DNA of 64,000 bases from Nocardia crassostreae (GTDB lineage Bacteria > Actinomycetota > Actinomycetes > Mycobacteriales > Mycobacteriaceae). Below the pieces are notes generated by a model, which saw only the letters and a list, made by a program, of their open reading frames with translations, did not search any database and had not been told where the DNA came from. Shown piece by piece: positions 8,894 through 16,868 of the stretch; position 1 is the stretch's first letter, and every line of letters starts with the position of its first letter. The stretch spans positions 1 through 64,000 of the forward strand of contig NZ_BDCH01000006.1 in NCBI RefSeq assembly GCF_001613405.1, written 5' to 3'. The translations under genes were made by a program, and so were the position numbers.

Positions 8894-9958
8894 TCAGTCG
8901 ACGGCCAGGTCTCGTTCCCAGCGCGCCTCGACATCGGTGAGGCGCCAGACGGCGATGGCGACGGCCCAGGTGAGGACGAAGAGGCCGACGATGATGAAGC
9001 CGAGGTCGCCGAGGTCCAGGTTGCCGATCCAGGCTACGAAACCCGAAGTGATGTCCAGTTTTTCGACGAAAATGGAGATGATCTCCTGCACGCCGATGAG
9101 CAGGGCCACGGCCACCGAGAGCCCGGTGACGATCAGGTTGTAGTAGATCTTGCGGACCGGGCGGGCGAAGGCCCAGTCGTAGGCGTAGCTCATGAAGGAG
9201 CCGTCGAGGGAGTCGAACAGCGCCATACCGGCCGAGAACAGCACGGGCAGAACCAGAATCGAGTACCAGGGCAGGCCGGTCGCGGCGGCGCCACCCGCGA
9301 TCACGAGCAGTCCCACCTCGGTGACGGTGTCGAAGCCCAGGCCGAACAGGACCCCGACGGGGTACATCTGCCAGGGTTTGCGGACCAACCGCACCACCGG
9401 GCCGAGGACTCGGTTGAGCAGGCCGCGTTCGTCGAGTTGCTTCTCCAGCTGCGCCTCGTTCAGCTCGCCACCGCGCATGCGGCGGAACACTTTCCAGATG
9501 CCGATGAGCGACACCAGGTTCAGCAGGCCGATGGCGATGAGGAAGGTGCCGGACACGCTGGTACCCCAGAGCCCGGTCCAGGTGTGCAGGGGCGGGCTCT
9601 CGTCCTCCAGCGATCCGGCCAGGGCGCGCACGCCGAAGGCCAGCAGCGCGACCATGACGAAGACGATGGTGGAATGCCCGAGCGCGAACCAGAACCCGAC
9701 GGTGTGGGTCTTGTCGCGCCCGTTCTCGGCCACCAGTTTGCGGGTGGTGTTGTCGATGGCGGCGATGTGATCGGCGTCGAAGGCGTGCCGCATGCCGAGG
9801 GTGTAGGCGGTGACGCCCAGCCCGACCCCGAAGACCGCGCCCTGCACCTGGTACTGCCCGGGCACCACGAACAGCAGCAGGGTGCCCCAGCCCAGAATGT
9901 GCAGTGCCAGGACGGCGATTCCCATACCGATCCAACTGCGCACGAAACACACCCTCAC
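8894..9958 (-). CDS. nicT: Nickel/cobalt transporter, NiCoT family
   Basis: 354-residue polytopic inner-membrane permease with about eight hydrophobic segments. The NiCoT signature RHAFDADHIAAIDNT (HxxxxDH) is in the second membrane segment, followed by FALGHSTIVF and GLGFDTVTEVG, the other two family signatures. Known members take up Ni2+ or Co2+ with high affinity for urease, hydrogenase or cobalamin enzymes; selectivity cannot be read from sequence. Convergent with the aminotransferase, separated by 7 bp. GTG at 9958 is the longest start; a GTG at 9943 with a GAGGGTG-like ribosome site is an alternative. Confidence 0.92.
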   Translation of the reverse strand: MRVCFVRSWIGMGIAVLALHILGWGTLLLFVVPGQYQVQGAVFGVGLGVTAYTLGMRHAFDADHIAAIDNTTRKLVAENGRDKTHTVGFWFALGHSTIVFVMVALLAFGVRALAGSLEDESPPLHTWTGLWGTSVSGTFLIAIGLLNLVSLIGIWKVFRRMRGGELNEAQLEKQLDERGLLNRVLGPVVRLVRKPWQMYPVGVLFGLGFDTVTEVGLLVIAGGAAATGLPWYSILVLPVLFSAGMALFDSLDGSFMSYAYDWAFARPVRKIYYNLIVTGLSVAVALLIGVQEIISIFVEKLDITSGFVAWIGNLDLGDLGFIIVGLFVLTWAVAIAVWRLTDVEARWERDLAVD

Positions 9959-9971
9959 CGTGATGATTTGG

Positions 9972-10056
9972 TGGAAGCGGAGGGATTTGAACCCCCGGTC
10001 GCTCTCGCGACGCTCGCTTTCAAGGCGAGTGCATTCGGCCGCTCTGCCACGCTTCC
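9972..10056 (-). tRNA. tRNA-Ser(TGA)
   Basis: Minus-strand 85-nt class II tRNA. Acceptor arms GGAAGCG/CGCTTCC, anticodon stem CTCGC/GCGAG around CTTGAAA giving anticodon TGA, long variable arm GCGTCGCGAGAGCG and T-loop GGTTCAAATCC. It lies just upstream of nicT on the same strand. Confidence 0.95.
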
Positions 10057-10120
10057 AGGCGTCTGATATTAGCCGACGGGTGATCCGCCCCGCTCCGGCT
10101 GTTCCGTACGGCCGTCCGGG

Positions 10121-10657
10121 CTATTCGCCGCGCCCGTCGAGGCCGGGTTCGGGCCTGGCCCCGGCGCGGTGGTCGGAGGCCAGGTTCACCAGGTCCAGGG
10201 CGGCGGCCACGGCGGCGAGTTGCTGCGGGGTGAGCAGATCGATGAAGTAACGGCGGACGGCGGCGACATGGCCGGGGGCCGCCGCGCGTAATCGGCGCAT
10301 GCCCTCCTCGGTGAGCTGGGCCAGCACGCCGCGGCCGTCGTCCTCGCAGGCGGTGCGGCGGACCATCTGCTGTGCCTCCATGCGCCGGATCTGATGGGTG
10401 AGGCGGCTGCGGGAGGACAGTACGCCGTCGGCCAGATCGCTCATGCGCAGGGCGCGGCCGGGCGCCTCGGAGAGTTTCACGAGAATGCGGTAGTCGGCGA
10501 AGGAGAGATCGCTGTCGCGCTGCAACTGGCGATTGAGATCGGCCATGAGGCGCTGGCTGCCATCCATGTAGGCCCGCCACGCACGTTGCTGTTCCGGGGT
10601 GAGCCACCTCGGTTCGGTCGCGAAGCGCCCGCCGGATTCGACAGCCACGAACCACAT
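10121..10657 (-). CDS. MarR-family transcriptional regulator
   Basis: 178 residues with a typical MarR winged helix: LSFADYRILVKLSEAPGRAL leads into helix-turn-helix MSDLADGVLSSRSRLTHQIRRMEAQ, then the wing region RRTACEDDGRGVLAQLTEEGMRRL. MarR proteins bind palindromic operators as dimers and release on ligand binding or oxidation. Next to, and on the same strand as, the lactate monooxygenase-like gene, so that gene is a possible target. The start is uncertain within a few codons (ATG 10657 or GTG 10648). Confidence 0.88.
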   Translation of the reverse strand: MWFVAVESGGRFATEPRWLTPEQQRAWRAYMDGSQRLMADLNRQLQRDSDLSFADYRILVKLSEAPGRALRMSDLADGVLSSRSRLTHQIRRMEAQQMVRRTACEDDGRGVLAQLTEEGMRRLRAAAPGHVAAVRRYFIDLLTPQQLAAVAAALDLVNLASDHRAGARPEPGLDGRGE

Positions 10658-10702
10658 TCTAACTGGGCAGTAGCCGCGAACCCGGCCGAGCGGAGAAACC
10701 GG

Positions 10703-11878
10703 TCAGCGGAAGGAGGAGATCATGGTGCGGCTCAGGTCCGACAGCGTGGCGCAGCCCGAAAGTCCCATGGCCGCATCGAAATCCGCGAGCAGACAGCGCA
10801 GGGCGTGGCGCACGCCGTCACGGCCCGCGATGCCGAGACCGTAGGCCCAGGGGCGGCCGTAGAGCACGGCCTTGGAGCCGAGGGAGAGCGCGATCATGAC
10901 ATCGGAACCGGAGCGGATGCCGGAATCGAAGAGCACATCGGCGCGATCGCCGACGGTGGCGACAATGGTGGGCAGGGCGTCCAGGGCCGCGACCGCGCTG
11001 TCCACCTGGCGGCCGCCGTGATTGCTGACCACCACCGCGTCCGCCCCGGCGTCCACGCACTGGCGGGCATCGTCGGGATGCAGGACGCCCTTGACCGCGA
11101 TGGGCAGTTCGGTCCAATCGCGCAGGCGGGCGATATCGGCGGGGCGCAGAGCGTGATTGCCGAACATTCCGGCCCAGGTGAGGATGGCCATGCGCAGGGC
11201 GTCCTCGCTCTCCTCGGGCGGGGCGGCGAGTTTGGCGCGGAAGACCGGATCGGACAGGTAGTTGGCAATCCCCTTGCCGTGCAGGAACGGCAGGTGCGCG
11301 AGCTCCAGATCGCGCGGCCGCCAGCCCAGGCTCGGGGTGTCGACGGTCACGACAATGGCCTTGGCGCCGGACTTTTCGGCGCGCTCGACGAAGGAGCGGG
11401 CCAATTCCACATCATTGGGCCAATACAGCTGATACCACCAGTCGCCCGCGACCGCGCCCGCCTCCTCGATGGTGGTGGAGGCGGCGGTGGACAACTCCAT
11501 GCCGATGCCGAGTTCCCGGGTCACCTCGGCCACAATGGCTTCCCCGCGCTCGTGCAGCAGGCCGAGCACCCCGACGGGTGCGGTGAGAACCGGTGCGGCG
11601 AGCCGGGTTCCGAGCACCTCGATCGACAGATCGCGGGCGCCGGGTCCGCTGGCGCCGCGCAGCATGCGGGGCAGCAGCCGGTATTTCTCGAAGGCGGCGG
11701 TATTGGCCGCGGCAGTGCGTTCCGCCGAGGCGCTGCCCGCCACGTAGTTGAAGGCCGCCGGTTCCAGGACTTCCCGAGCCCGCGCTTCCAGTCCCGCCGC
11801 CGTCATCGGTAGCGAAGGAACGTTTCCCGCGAGGCCGGAGAAATAGATCTCGTGCTGGTAATCGGCGAAACTGCTCAT
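10703..11878 (-). CDS. FMN-dependent alpha-hydroxy acid oxidase, lactate 2-monooxygenase-like
   Basis: 391-residue TIM-barrel flavoenzyme. FNYVAGSASAERT (FMN-binding N-terminus), APVGVLGLLHERGE, YQLYWPNDVELA, IVVTVDTPSLGWRPRD, IAVKGVLHPDDA (FMN lysine), VVSNHGGRQVDS (catalytic His and substrate Arg) and DSGIRSGSDVM are all in order. The EIYFSGLAGNVPSLPM start and WRPRDLELAHLPFL insert resemble mycobacterial lactate 2-monooxygenase (lactate + O2 to acetate + CO2) more than LldD lactate dehydrogenase. Substrate could be another 2-hydroxy acid. Confidence 0.85.
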   Translation of the reverse strand: MSSFADYQHEIYFSGLAGNVPSLPMTAAGLEARAREVLEPAAFNYVAGSASAERTAAANTAAFEKYRLLPRMLRGASGPGARDLSIEVLGTRLAAPVLTAPVGVLGLLHERGEAIVAEVTRELGIGMELSTAASTTIEEAGAVAGDWWYQLYWPNDVELARSFVERAEKSGAKAIVVTVDTPSLGWRPRDLELAHLPFLHGKGIANYLSDPVFRAKLAAPPEESEDALRMAILTWAGMFGNHALRPADIARLRDWTELPIAVKGVLHPDDARQCVDAGADAVVVSNHGGRQVDSAVAALDALPTIVATVGDRADVLFDSGIRSGSDVMIALSLGSKAVLYGRPWAYGLGIAGRDGVRHALRCLLADFDAAMGLSGCATLSDLSRTMISSFR

Positions 11879-11947
11879 GCCGGAGACGCTAGTGCTTTCG
11901 CTCCCGGCATGGGGTGGGTCGGACGTTCTTTTCGGCGGTGACCGATT

Positions 11948-12067
11948 TCAGCGACGGCGGCTGCGCACGCGCACCAGGGCGCGCGGGGACTCGTCGGCGA
12001 CGAAGCCGGAAATGGCCATTGCGGTCAGCACGATCATGGCGGCGAGAATGGTCAGGAAGGTGATCAT
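11948..12067 (-). CDS. 39-residue small membrane protein
   Basis: A small frame with a near-perfect Shine-Dalgarno (AAAGGAG, 6 nt before the ATG). It encodes one hydrophobic helix (MITFLTILAAMIVLTAMAIS) followed by an arginine-rich tail (RALVRVRSRRR), so it is predicted to be a single-pass protein with a basic tail. Too short for family assignment. It lies upstream of the lactate monooxygenase-like gene on the same strand (69 bp apart) and divergent from the quinone oxidoreductase. Coding status rests on the ribosome site and amphipathic composition. Confidence 0.6.
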   Translation of the reverse strand: MITFLTILAAMIVLTAMAISGFVADESPRALVRVRSRRR

Positions 12068-12176
12068 GGGAACTCCTTTCGAAACTCACGATGCCCGGCG
12101 AAGCTGACAGGATGCTGTGCGGCCGCCCAGGACGACCTGACAGTAATCGGTGAATGCGCGTCGTACGCTCGCTTTC

Positions 12177-13169
12177 ATGTATGCGGTGACACTCGACGGT
12201 TTCGGTGGACCAGAAGTCATGTCCTGGGCGCAGGCGCCCGATCTGCCCGCACCTGGTCCGGGCGAGGCGGTGATCGATGTGGTCGCGGCCGGGGTGAACC
12301 GCGCCGACCTGCTGCAACGGCAGGGTTTCTATCCGCCGCCGCCGGGGGCGAGCGAGATCCTGGGGCTGGAATGCTCCGGTGTCATCGCGGAAGTCGGTCC
12401 GGGCGTACGGGATTGGCAGCCGGGGGATCGGGTGTGCGCCCTGCTGTCGGGCGGCGGGTACGCGGAGCGGGTGCTGGTGCCCGCCACCCAGCTGCTGCCG
12501 GTGCCGGAGGGCCTGGATCTCGCTGCGGCGGCGGCGCTTCCGGAGGTGGCGGCGACCGTCTGGTCGAATCTGGTGATGACGGCCGGACTGCACAGCGGCC
12601 AGTTGCTGCTGATTCACGGCGGCGGCAGCGGTATCGGCACGCATGCGATTCAGGTGGCGGTGAGCCTGGGCGCGCGGGTGGCGGTGACCGCGGGTTCGCA
12701 GGGCAAGCTGGAGCGCTGCCGGGAATTGGGCGCGAGCATCGTGATCAATTACCGGGACGAGGACTTCGTGTCGGTGCTGAAGGCCGAGAACAATGGCGCG
12801 GACATCATTTTCGACAATATGGGCGCGGCCTACCTGGCCCGCAATGTCGAGGCGCTGGCCGATGACGGGCAGCTGGTGATCATCGGTATGCAGGGCGGGG
12901 TCACGGCCGAATTGAATCTGGCTGCGCTGCTGGGCAAACGCGGCAGCATTCACGCCACCAATCTGCGGCGGCGGCCGGAGACCGGGCGGGGCTCCAAGGC
13001 GGAGATCATTGCCGAGCTGCGCCGCCACCTGTGGCCGCTGATCTCGGACGGCGCCGTGGTGCCGGTGGTGTCCGCCGAACTGCCCGTCGCCGAGGTGGCG
13101 GCGGCGCATCGGTTGCTGGACTCCGCCGACTCGGTCGGCAAGGTGATCCTGCGGATCCGCGACGTCTAG
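12177..13169 (+). CDS. NAD(P)H quinone oxidoreductase, PIG3/QOR family
   Basis: 330-residue zinc-free medium-chain dehydrogenase/reductase. N-terminal GroES-like half (VIDVVAAGVNRADLLQRQG, LGLECSGVIAEVG) and a Rossmann half with IHGGGSGIGTHAIQVA, TAGSQGKLERCRELGA and INYRDEDF. The family reduces quinones with NADPH; the M. tuberculosis counterpart at this locus is Rv3777. ATG at 12177 (MYAVTLDGFGG) fits the family N-terminus better than the upstream GTG at 12150. Convergent with the next gene; the two stop codons overlap by 4 bp. Confidence 0.9.
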   Translation: MYAVTLDGFGGPEVMSWAQAPDLPAPGPGEAVIDVVAAGVNRADLLQRQGFYPPPPGASEILGLECSGVIAEVGPGVRDWQPGDRVCALLSGGGYAERVLVPATQLLPVPEGLDLAAAAALPEVAATVWSNLVMTAGLHSGQLLLIHGGGSGIGTHAIQVAVSLGARVAVTAGSQGKLERCRELGASIVINYRDEDFVSVLKAENNGADIIFDNMGAAYLARNVEALADDGQLVIIGMQGGVTAELNLAALLGKRGSIHATNLRRRPETGRGSKAEIIAELRRHLWPLISDGAVVPVVSAELPVAEVAAAHRLLDSADSVGKVILRIRDV

Positions 13170-14371
13170 GTTTCCAGCGCCGTGAGGGCGCGGCCGAGCT
13201 GATCGATCTCGAATTTCGTTGTGTAGGGCGCGAGACCGATGGTGACGGCCCCGCCCTCGTCGTTCACGCCCAGCGCGTCGAGCAGGCGGCTGCCGCCGTG
13301 CGATCCGCTCAGCGTGCCGATGCGGGCATCGGCCAGCTTGGCCGAGACCTTCTCCGCCTGCATGCCCGAGATGGTGAAGCTGACCGTCGGAATGCGGGTG
13401 GAGGCGCGGCCGATCACGGTCAGATTCGGAATGGTGTCGAGCACCGACATCAAATGCTCGAAGAGCTGATCGTGATAGTCCTGCAGCGAGGTGATCGACA
13501 TTTCCAGGCGTTCGCGCCGGGTGCCGGTGGCGCGTTCGTCGAGTCCGACCAGATAGTCGACGGAGGTGGTCAGGCCCGCCAGCAGCGCGTACTGGTGACC
13601 GCCCACCTCCAGGCGCTCGGCGCCCTTGGCATAGGGATTGAGCGACATGGACGGAATGCGGTCCAGAAACGCCGGATCGCGGAAGACCAGCGCGCCGATT
13701 TGCGGTCCGCCCCAGGCGGGTGCGCTCAGCGCGATCACATCGGCATTGAGTTCGTCGATATCGATGAGCGCGTACGGCGCCGCGCCGAAGCAGTCCGCGA
13801 CCAGTAAACCGCCGACCTCGTGCACGCGATCGGCGGCCACCCGCACGGCGGGGGCGGAGCCGACGATCGGGGAGGCGGCGGTCAAGGCGACCAAACGGGC
13901 GGTGGGGCCGATGAGCTCCTCGAACTGCCAGGCGGGCATTTCGCAGGTCTCGATCTCGACCTCGGCCCAGCGCACGTGTGCGCCATAGCGATTCGCGATG
14001 CGCAGCCACGGCGCGACATTGGCCTCGTCATCCAGGCGCGACAGCACGATCCCGGTGCCCAGACCCAGCCGGGAGCTCAGCGACTCGGCGAGCCAGGCCA
14101 GCAGCACCGCCCGGTCGGGACCCAGCACCACACCGGCCGGATCGCCGCCCACCAGATCCGCGACCGCCTCGCGCGCGGCCTCCAGAATGGCGGCGCTGCG
14201 CTTGGCCGCGCCGTGCCGGTTGGTGTGCGTATTGGCGGAGGTCCGGAAACCCGTTGAGACGGCCCGTGATACCGAATCCGGGACCAGCATGCCCGCCTGC
14301 GGGTCGAGGTGGATCCAGCCGTCGCCTAGGGACGGTATGAGGCCCCGCACCCTTGCGACGTCGTAAGTCAT
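13166..14371 (-). CDS. Class V aminotransferase/cysteine desulfurase-like protein lacking the PLP lysine
   Basis: 401 residues with the whole class V fold: SVSRAVSTGFRTS, RLDDEANVAPWLRIA, LVALTAASPIVGSAP and GLLVADCFGAAPYALIDI, the last carrying the ring-stacking/aspartate region. Where active members have a histidine-lysine (S/T-x-H-K-x-x-G-P), this protein reads ALSAPAWGGPQIGAL, with no lysine. It aligns by position and sequence with M. tuberculosis Rv3778c, next to the Rv3777 homologue. Desulfurase activity is therefore doubtful. The start is the ATG at 14371 (MTYDVARVRG); the longer frame upstream has no support. Confidence 0.85.
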   Translation of the reverse strand: MTYDVARVRGLIPSLGDGWIHLDPQAGMLVPDSVSRAVSTGFRTSANTHTNRHGAAKRSAAILEAAREAVADLVGGDPAGVVLGPDRAVLLAWLAESLSSRLGLGTGIVLSRLDDEANVAPWLRIANRYGAHVRWAEVEIETCEMPAWQFEELIGPTARLVALTAASPIVGSAPAVRVAADRVHEVGGLLVADCFGAAPYALIDIDELNADVIALSAPAWGGPQIGALVFRDPAFLDRIPSMSLNPYAKGAERLEVGGHQYALLAGLTTSVDYLVGLDERATGTRRERLEMSITSLQDYHDQLFEHLMSVLDTIPNLTVIGRASTRIPTVSFTISGMQAEKVSAKLADARIGTLSGSHGGSRLLDALGVNDEGGAVTIGLAPYTTKFEIDQLGRALTALET

Positions 14372-14472
14372 GCTGGCCACTCTAAAGGGAAGGGGCAACC
14401 CGCGGTAACGGTAGGGAGTGTTTGCTCGGTTCGCGAAGCGAGGCCGCTTAGCGCGATCGCAGGTGGCACGGA

Positions 14473-15075
14473 ATGATGGGGTACATGACGCAATCGGATG
14501 GCGCACCCGAATCCATTGTCGTATTCGGTCCGGAGGGTAAACCGCTGATCATCCCGCCCGCGGCGCAGATCGGCGGGGAGCCGCAGGAGTTCACCGGACA
14601 GGTTGTCGGCGAGGAGAATTCCGGCGAAACCGGCGAACGGGAGGAGTCCCTCGCCGATATGGTCGAGCAACCGGCGAAGGTCATGCGCATCGGCACCATG
14701 ATCAAGCAGTTGCTCGAAGAGGTCCGCCACGCACCCCTCGACGATGCCAGCCACACCCGGCTGCGCGAGATACACAAGACCTCCATTCGCGAACTCGAAC
14801 AGGGCCTCGCCCCGGAGCTGCGCGACGAGCTCGAGCGGCTGGCCTTGCCCTTCACCGACGACCAGATCCCCTCCGATGCGGAACTGCGCATTGCCCAGGC
14901 CCAACTGGTCGGCTGGCTCGAGGGGCTGTTCCACGGCATCCAGACCGCCCTGTTCGCTCAGCAGATGGCGGCTCGTGCACAGCTGGAACAAATGCGCCAA
15001 GCCCTCCCCCCGGGCGCGAGCCAGTCCGACCCCCGGCAGCAGGGCGGTTCCAGCGGCAGCGGGCAATACCTCTGA
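14473..15075 (+). CDS. bpa: Bacterial proteasome activator Bpa
   Basis: 200 residues. The conserved block runs from EQPAKVMRIGTMIKQLLEEV through SIRELEQGLAPELRDELERL and AQAQLVGWLEGLFHGIQTAL to the C-terminal GQYL. Established knowledge: Bpa (Rv3780) forms a dodecameric ring and opens the 20S proteasome gate, ATP-independently, by docking its C-terminal GQYL into the alpha-ring pockets; here that tail is intact. The N-terminal ~60 residues vary. Starts at 14473, 14476 and 14485 are possible. Divergent from the Lys-less aminotransferase homologue; in M. tuberculosis a GT-C gene (Rv3779) lies between them but is absent here. Confidence 0.95.
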   Translation: MMGYMTQSDGAPESIVVFGPEGKPLIIPPAAQIGGEPQEFTGQVVGEENSGETGEREESLADMVEQPAKVMRIGTMIKQLLEEVRHAPLDDASHTRLREIHKTSIRELEQGLAPELRDELERLALPFTDDQIPSDAELRIAQAQLVGWLEGLFHGIQTALFAQQMAARAQLEQMRQALPPGASQSDPRQQGGSSGSGQYL

Positions 15076-15145
15076 CACCACGGAAACCGGGGTCGGCGGC
15101 AGGTTCCCGTCGCAACGCGACGGCTATTAGATAAGGTCGGGTGCT

Positions 15146-16039
15146 GTGCCTGCTGCTGCCCCTCCCGACTCGGCCACGGCCGAAGCGACAACGGACAATG
15201 CTCCGGTGCCGCTAGTGTCGGACTCGCAATCCTTCGGTCGCGCGTTCAAGGACTTCCGCGACGGATTCTCGCAGCGTGAGCTGTGGCTTTCGCTCGGTTG
15301 GCAGGACATCAAGCAGCGCTACCGGCGCTCGGTGCTCGGGCCGTTCTGGATCACCATCGCCACCGGATTGCAGGCGGCGGCCATGGGCATCCTGTACTCC
15401 ACGCTGCTCGACCAGCCGCTGAAGGAATACCTGCCCTATGTGACGGTCGGCCTGATCGTCTGGGGTGTCATCTCCGCCAGCATTCTCGAGGGCTCCGATG
15501 TGTTCATCGCCAACGAGGGGCTGATCAAACAGCTGCCCTCGGCGCTGAGCGTGCACGTCTATCGCCTGGTCTGGCGGCAATTCCTGTTCTTCGCCCACAA
15601 TATGGCCATCTACCTGGTCATGCTGGTGGGTTTCGCGGTGTGGAAGAACCTCGACTGGACCGTCCTATTGGTCATTCCGGGCATTCTGCTGCTGTTCGCC
15701 AATGCCATGTGGGTGTCCATCGCCTTCGGCATCTTCAGCACCCGCTACCGCGACCTCGCGCCGATTCTGAGCAGCACCACGCTCATGCTGTTCGTGCTCA
15801 CCCCGGTGATGTGGAGCACCAAGGCGCTGCACGATCAGGGCGGCACGGTGAGCGAACGCGCCAAGCTGGTCGAGCTGGTGCCGACCTACCACTATCTGGA
15901 GATCGTGCGCGCGCCGCTGCTCGGCGATCCCATCGTGTTGCGCAGCTGGGTGGTGGTGCTGGCCTTCACGGTCGTCGGCTGGATCGTTGCCATACTTACT
16001 ATGAAGCAATTCCGTTCCCGCGTTCCCTACTGGGTGTGA
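15146..16039 (+). CDS. wzm: ABC-2 transporter permease Wzm, galactan export
   Basis: 297-residue membrane protein with a cytoplasmic N-terminus (LWLSLGWQDIKQRYRRSVLGP, the typical Wzm/TagG entry helix) and six hydrophobic segments. It forms the channel of an ABC exporter with the next gene. By homology and order with Rv3783-Rv3781-Rv3782 it exports the lipid-linked galactan precursor of arabinogalactan across the inner membrane. GTG start at 15146, 70 bp after bpa; wzt follows after 7 bp. Confidence 0.92.
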   Translation: MPAAAPPDSATAEATTDNAPVPLVSDSQSFGRAFKDFRDGFSQRELWLSLGWQDIKQRYRRSVLGPFWITIATGLQAAAMGILYSTLLDQPLKEYLPYVTVGLIVWGVISASILEGSDVFIANEGLIKQLPSALSVHVYRLVWRQFLFFAHNMAIYLVMLVGFAVWKNLDWTVLLVIPGILLLFANAMWVSIAFGIFSTRYRDLAPILSSTTLMLFVLTPVMWSTKALHDQGGTVSERAKLVELVPTYHYLEIVRAPLLGDPIVLRSWVVVLAFTVVGWIVAILTMKQFRSRVPYWV

Positions 16040-16046
16040 AGGCTCA

Positions 16047-16868
16047 ATGACAGACCATGTGAGTATCGAGACCCAGAACGCGTGGGTGGAGTTTCCCATC
16101 TTCGACGCCAAATCGCGGTCGCTGAAGAAGGCGTTCCTCGGCAAGGCGGGCGGCGCCATCGGGCGCAATCAGTCCGATGTGGTGGTCGTGGAGGCGCTGC
16201 GGGATATCAATCTGTCGCTGAAGGAAGGCGATCGGATCGGTCTCGTCGGCCACAATGGCGCGGGCAAATCCACACTGCTGCGGCTGCTTTCGGGCATCTA
16301 CGAGCCGACCCGCGGCAGTGCGCGGATTCGCGGCCGGGTGGCCCCGGTGTTCGATCTCGGCGTCGGCATGGATCCGGAGATCTCCGGCTACGACAACATC
16401 ATTATTCGCGGTCTGTTCCTCGGGCAGACACGCAAGCAAATCCTGGCCAAAATCGATGAGATCGCCGAATTCACCGAACTGGGCGATTATCTCGAGATGC
16501 CCCTGCGCACCTACTCCACCGGTATGCGGGTGCGGCTGGCCATGGGCGTGGTGACCTCCATCGATCCGGAGATCCTGCTGCTCGACGAGGGCATCGGCGC
16601 GGTCGACGCGGAATTCATGAAGAAGGCACGCATCCGGTTGCAGCAGCTGGTCTCGCGCTCCGGCATTCTGGCCTTCGCCAGCCACTCCAATGAATTCCTG
16701 GCCCAGCTCTGCGATTCCGCGCTGTGGATCGACCACGGGCAGGTCCGCATGCACGGCGGCATCGAGGAAGTGGTGCGCGCCTACGAAGGCCCGGAGGCGG
16801 GCGATCACGTGGCAGCGGTGCTGCGGGATATGGAACGCGAACGTGAACCCGAACGGAATCCCGCATGA
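16047..16868 (+). CDS. wzt: ABC transporter ATPase Wzt, galactan export
   Basis: 273 residues. Walker A GHNGAGKST at residues 68-76, Q-loop region PVFDLGVGMDPEISGYDNI, signature YSTGMRVRLAMG, Walker B ILLLDEGIGA and switch histidine region FASHSNEF. It lacks the long C-terminal carbohydrate-binding domain of O-antigen Wzt proteins, as in the mycobacterial galactan exporter. Partner of Wzm. It overlaps glfT1 by 4 bp (ATGA), indicating translational coupling. Confidence 0.93.
   Translation: MTDHVSIETQNAWVEFPIFDAKSRSLKKAFLGKAGGAIGRNQSDVVVVEALRDINLSLKEGDRIGLVGHNGAGKSTLLRLLSGIYEPTRGSARIRGRVAPVFDLGVGMDPEISGYDNIIIRGLFLGQTRKQILAKIDEIAEFTELGDYLEMPLRTYSTGMRVRLAMGVVTSIDPEILLLDEGIGAVDAEFMKKARIRLQQLVSRSGILAFASHSNEFLAQLCDSALWIDHGQVRMHGGIEEVVRAYEGPEAGDHVAAVLRDMEREREPERNPA

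Noticed and set aside
11889..14009. 706-codon minus-strand open frame
   Set aside because: It is antisense to the quinone oxidoreductase and out of frame with the aminotransferase gene; Arg/His/Gly-rich composition typical of high-GC shadow frames.
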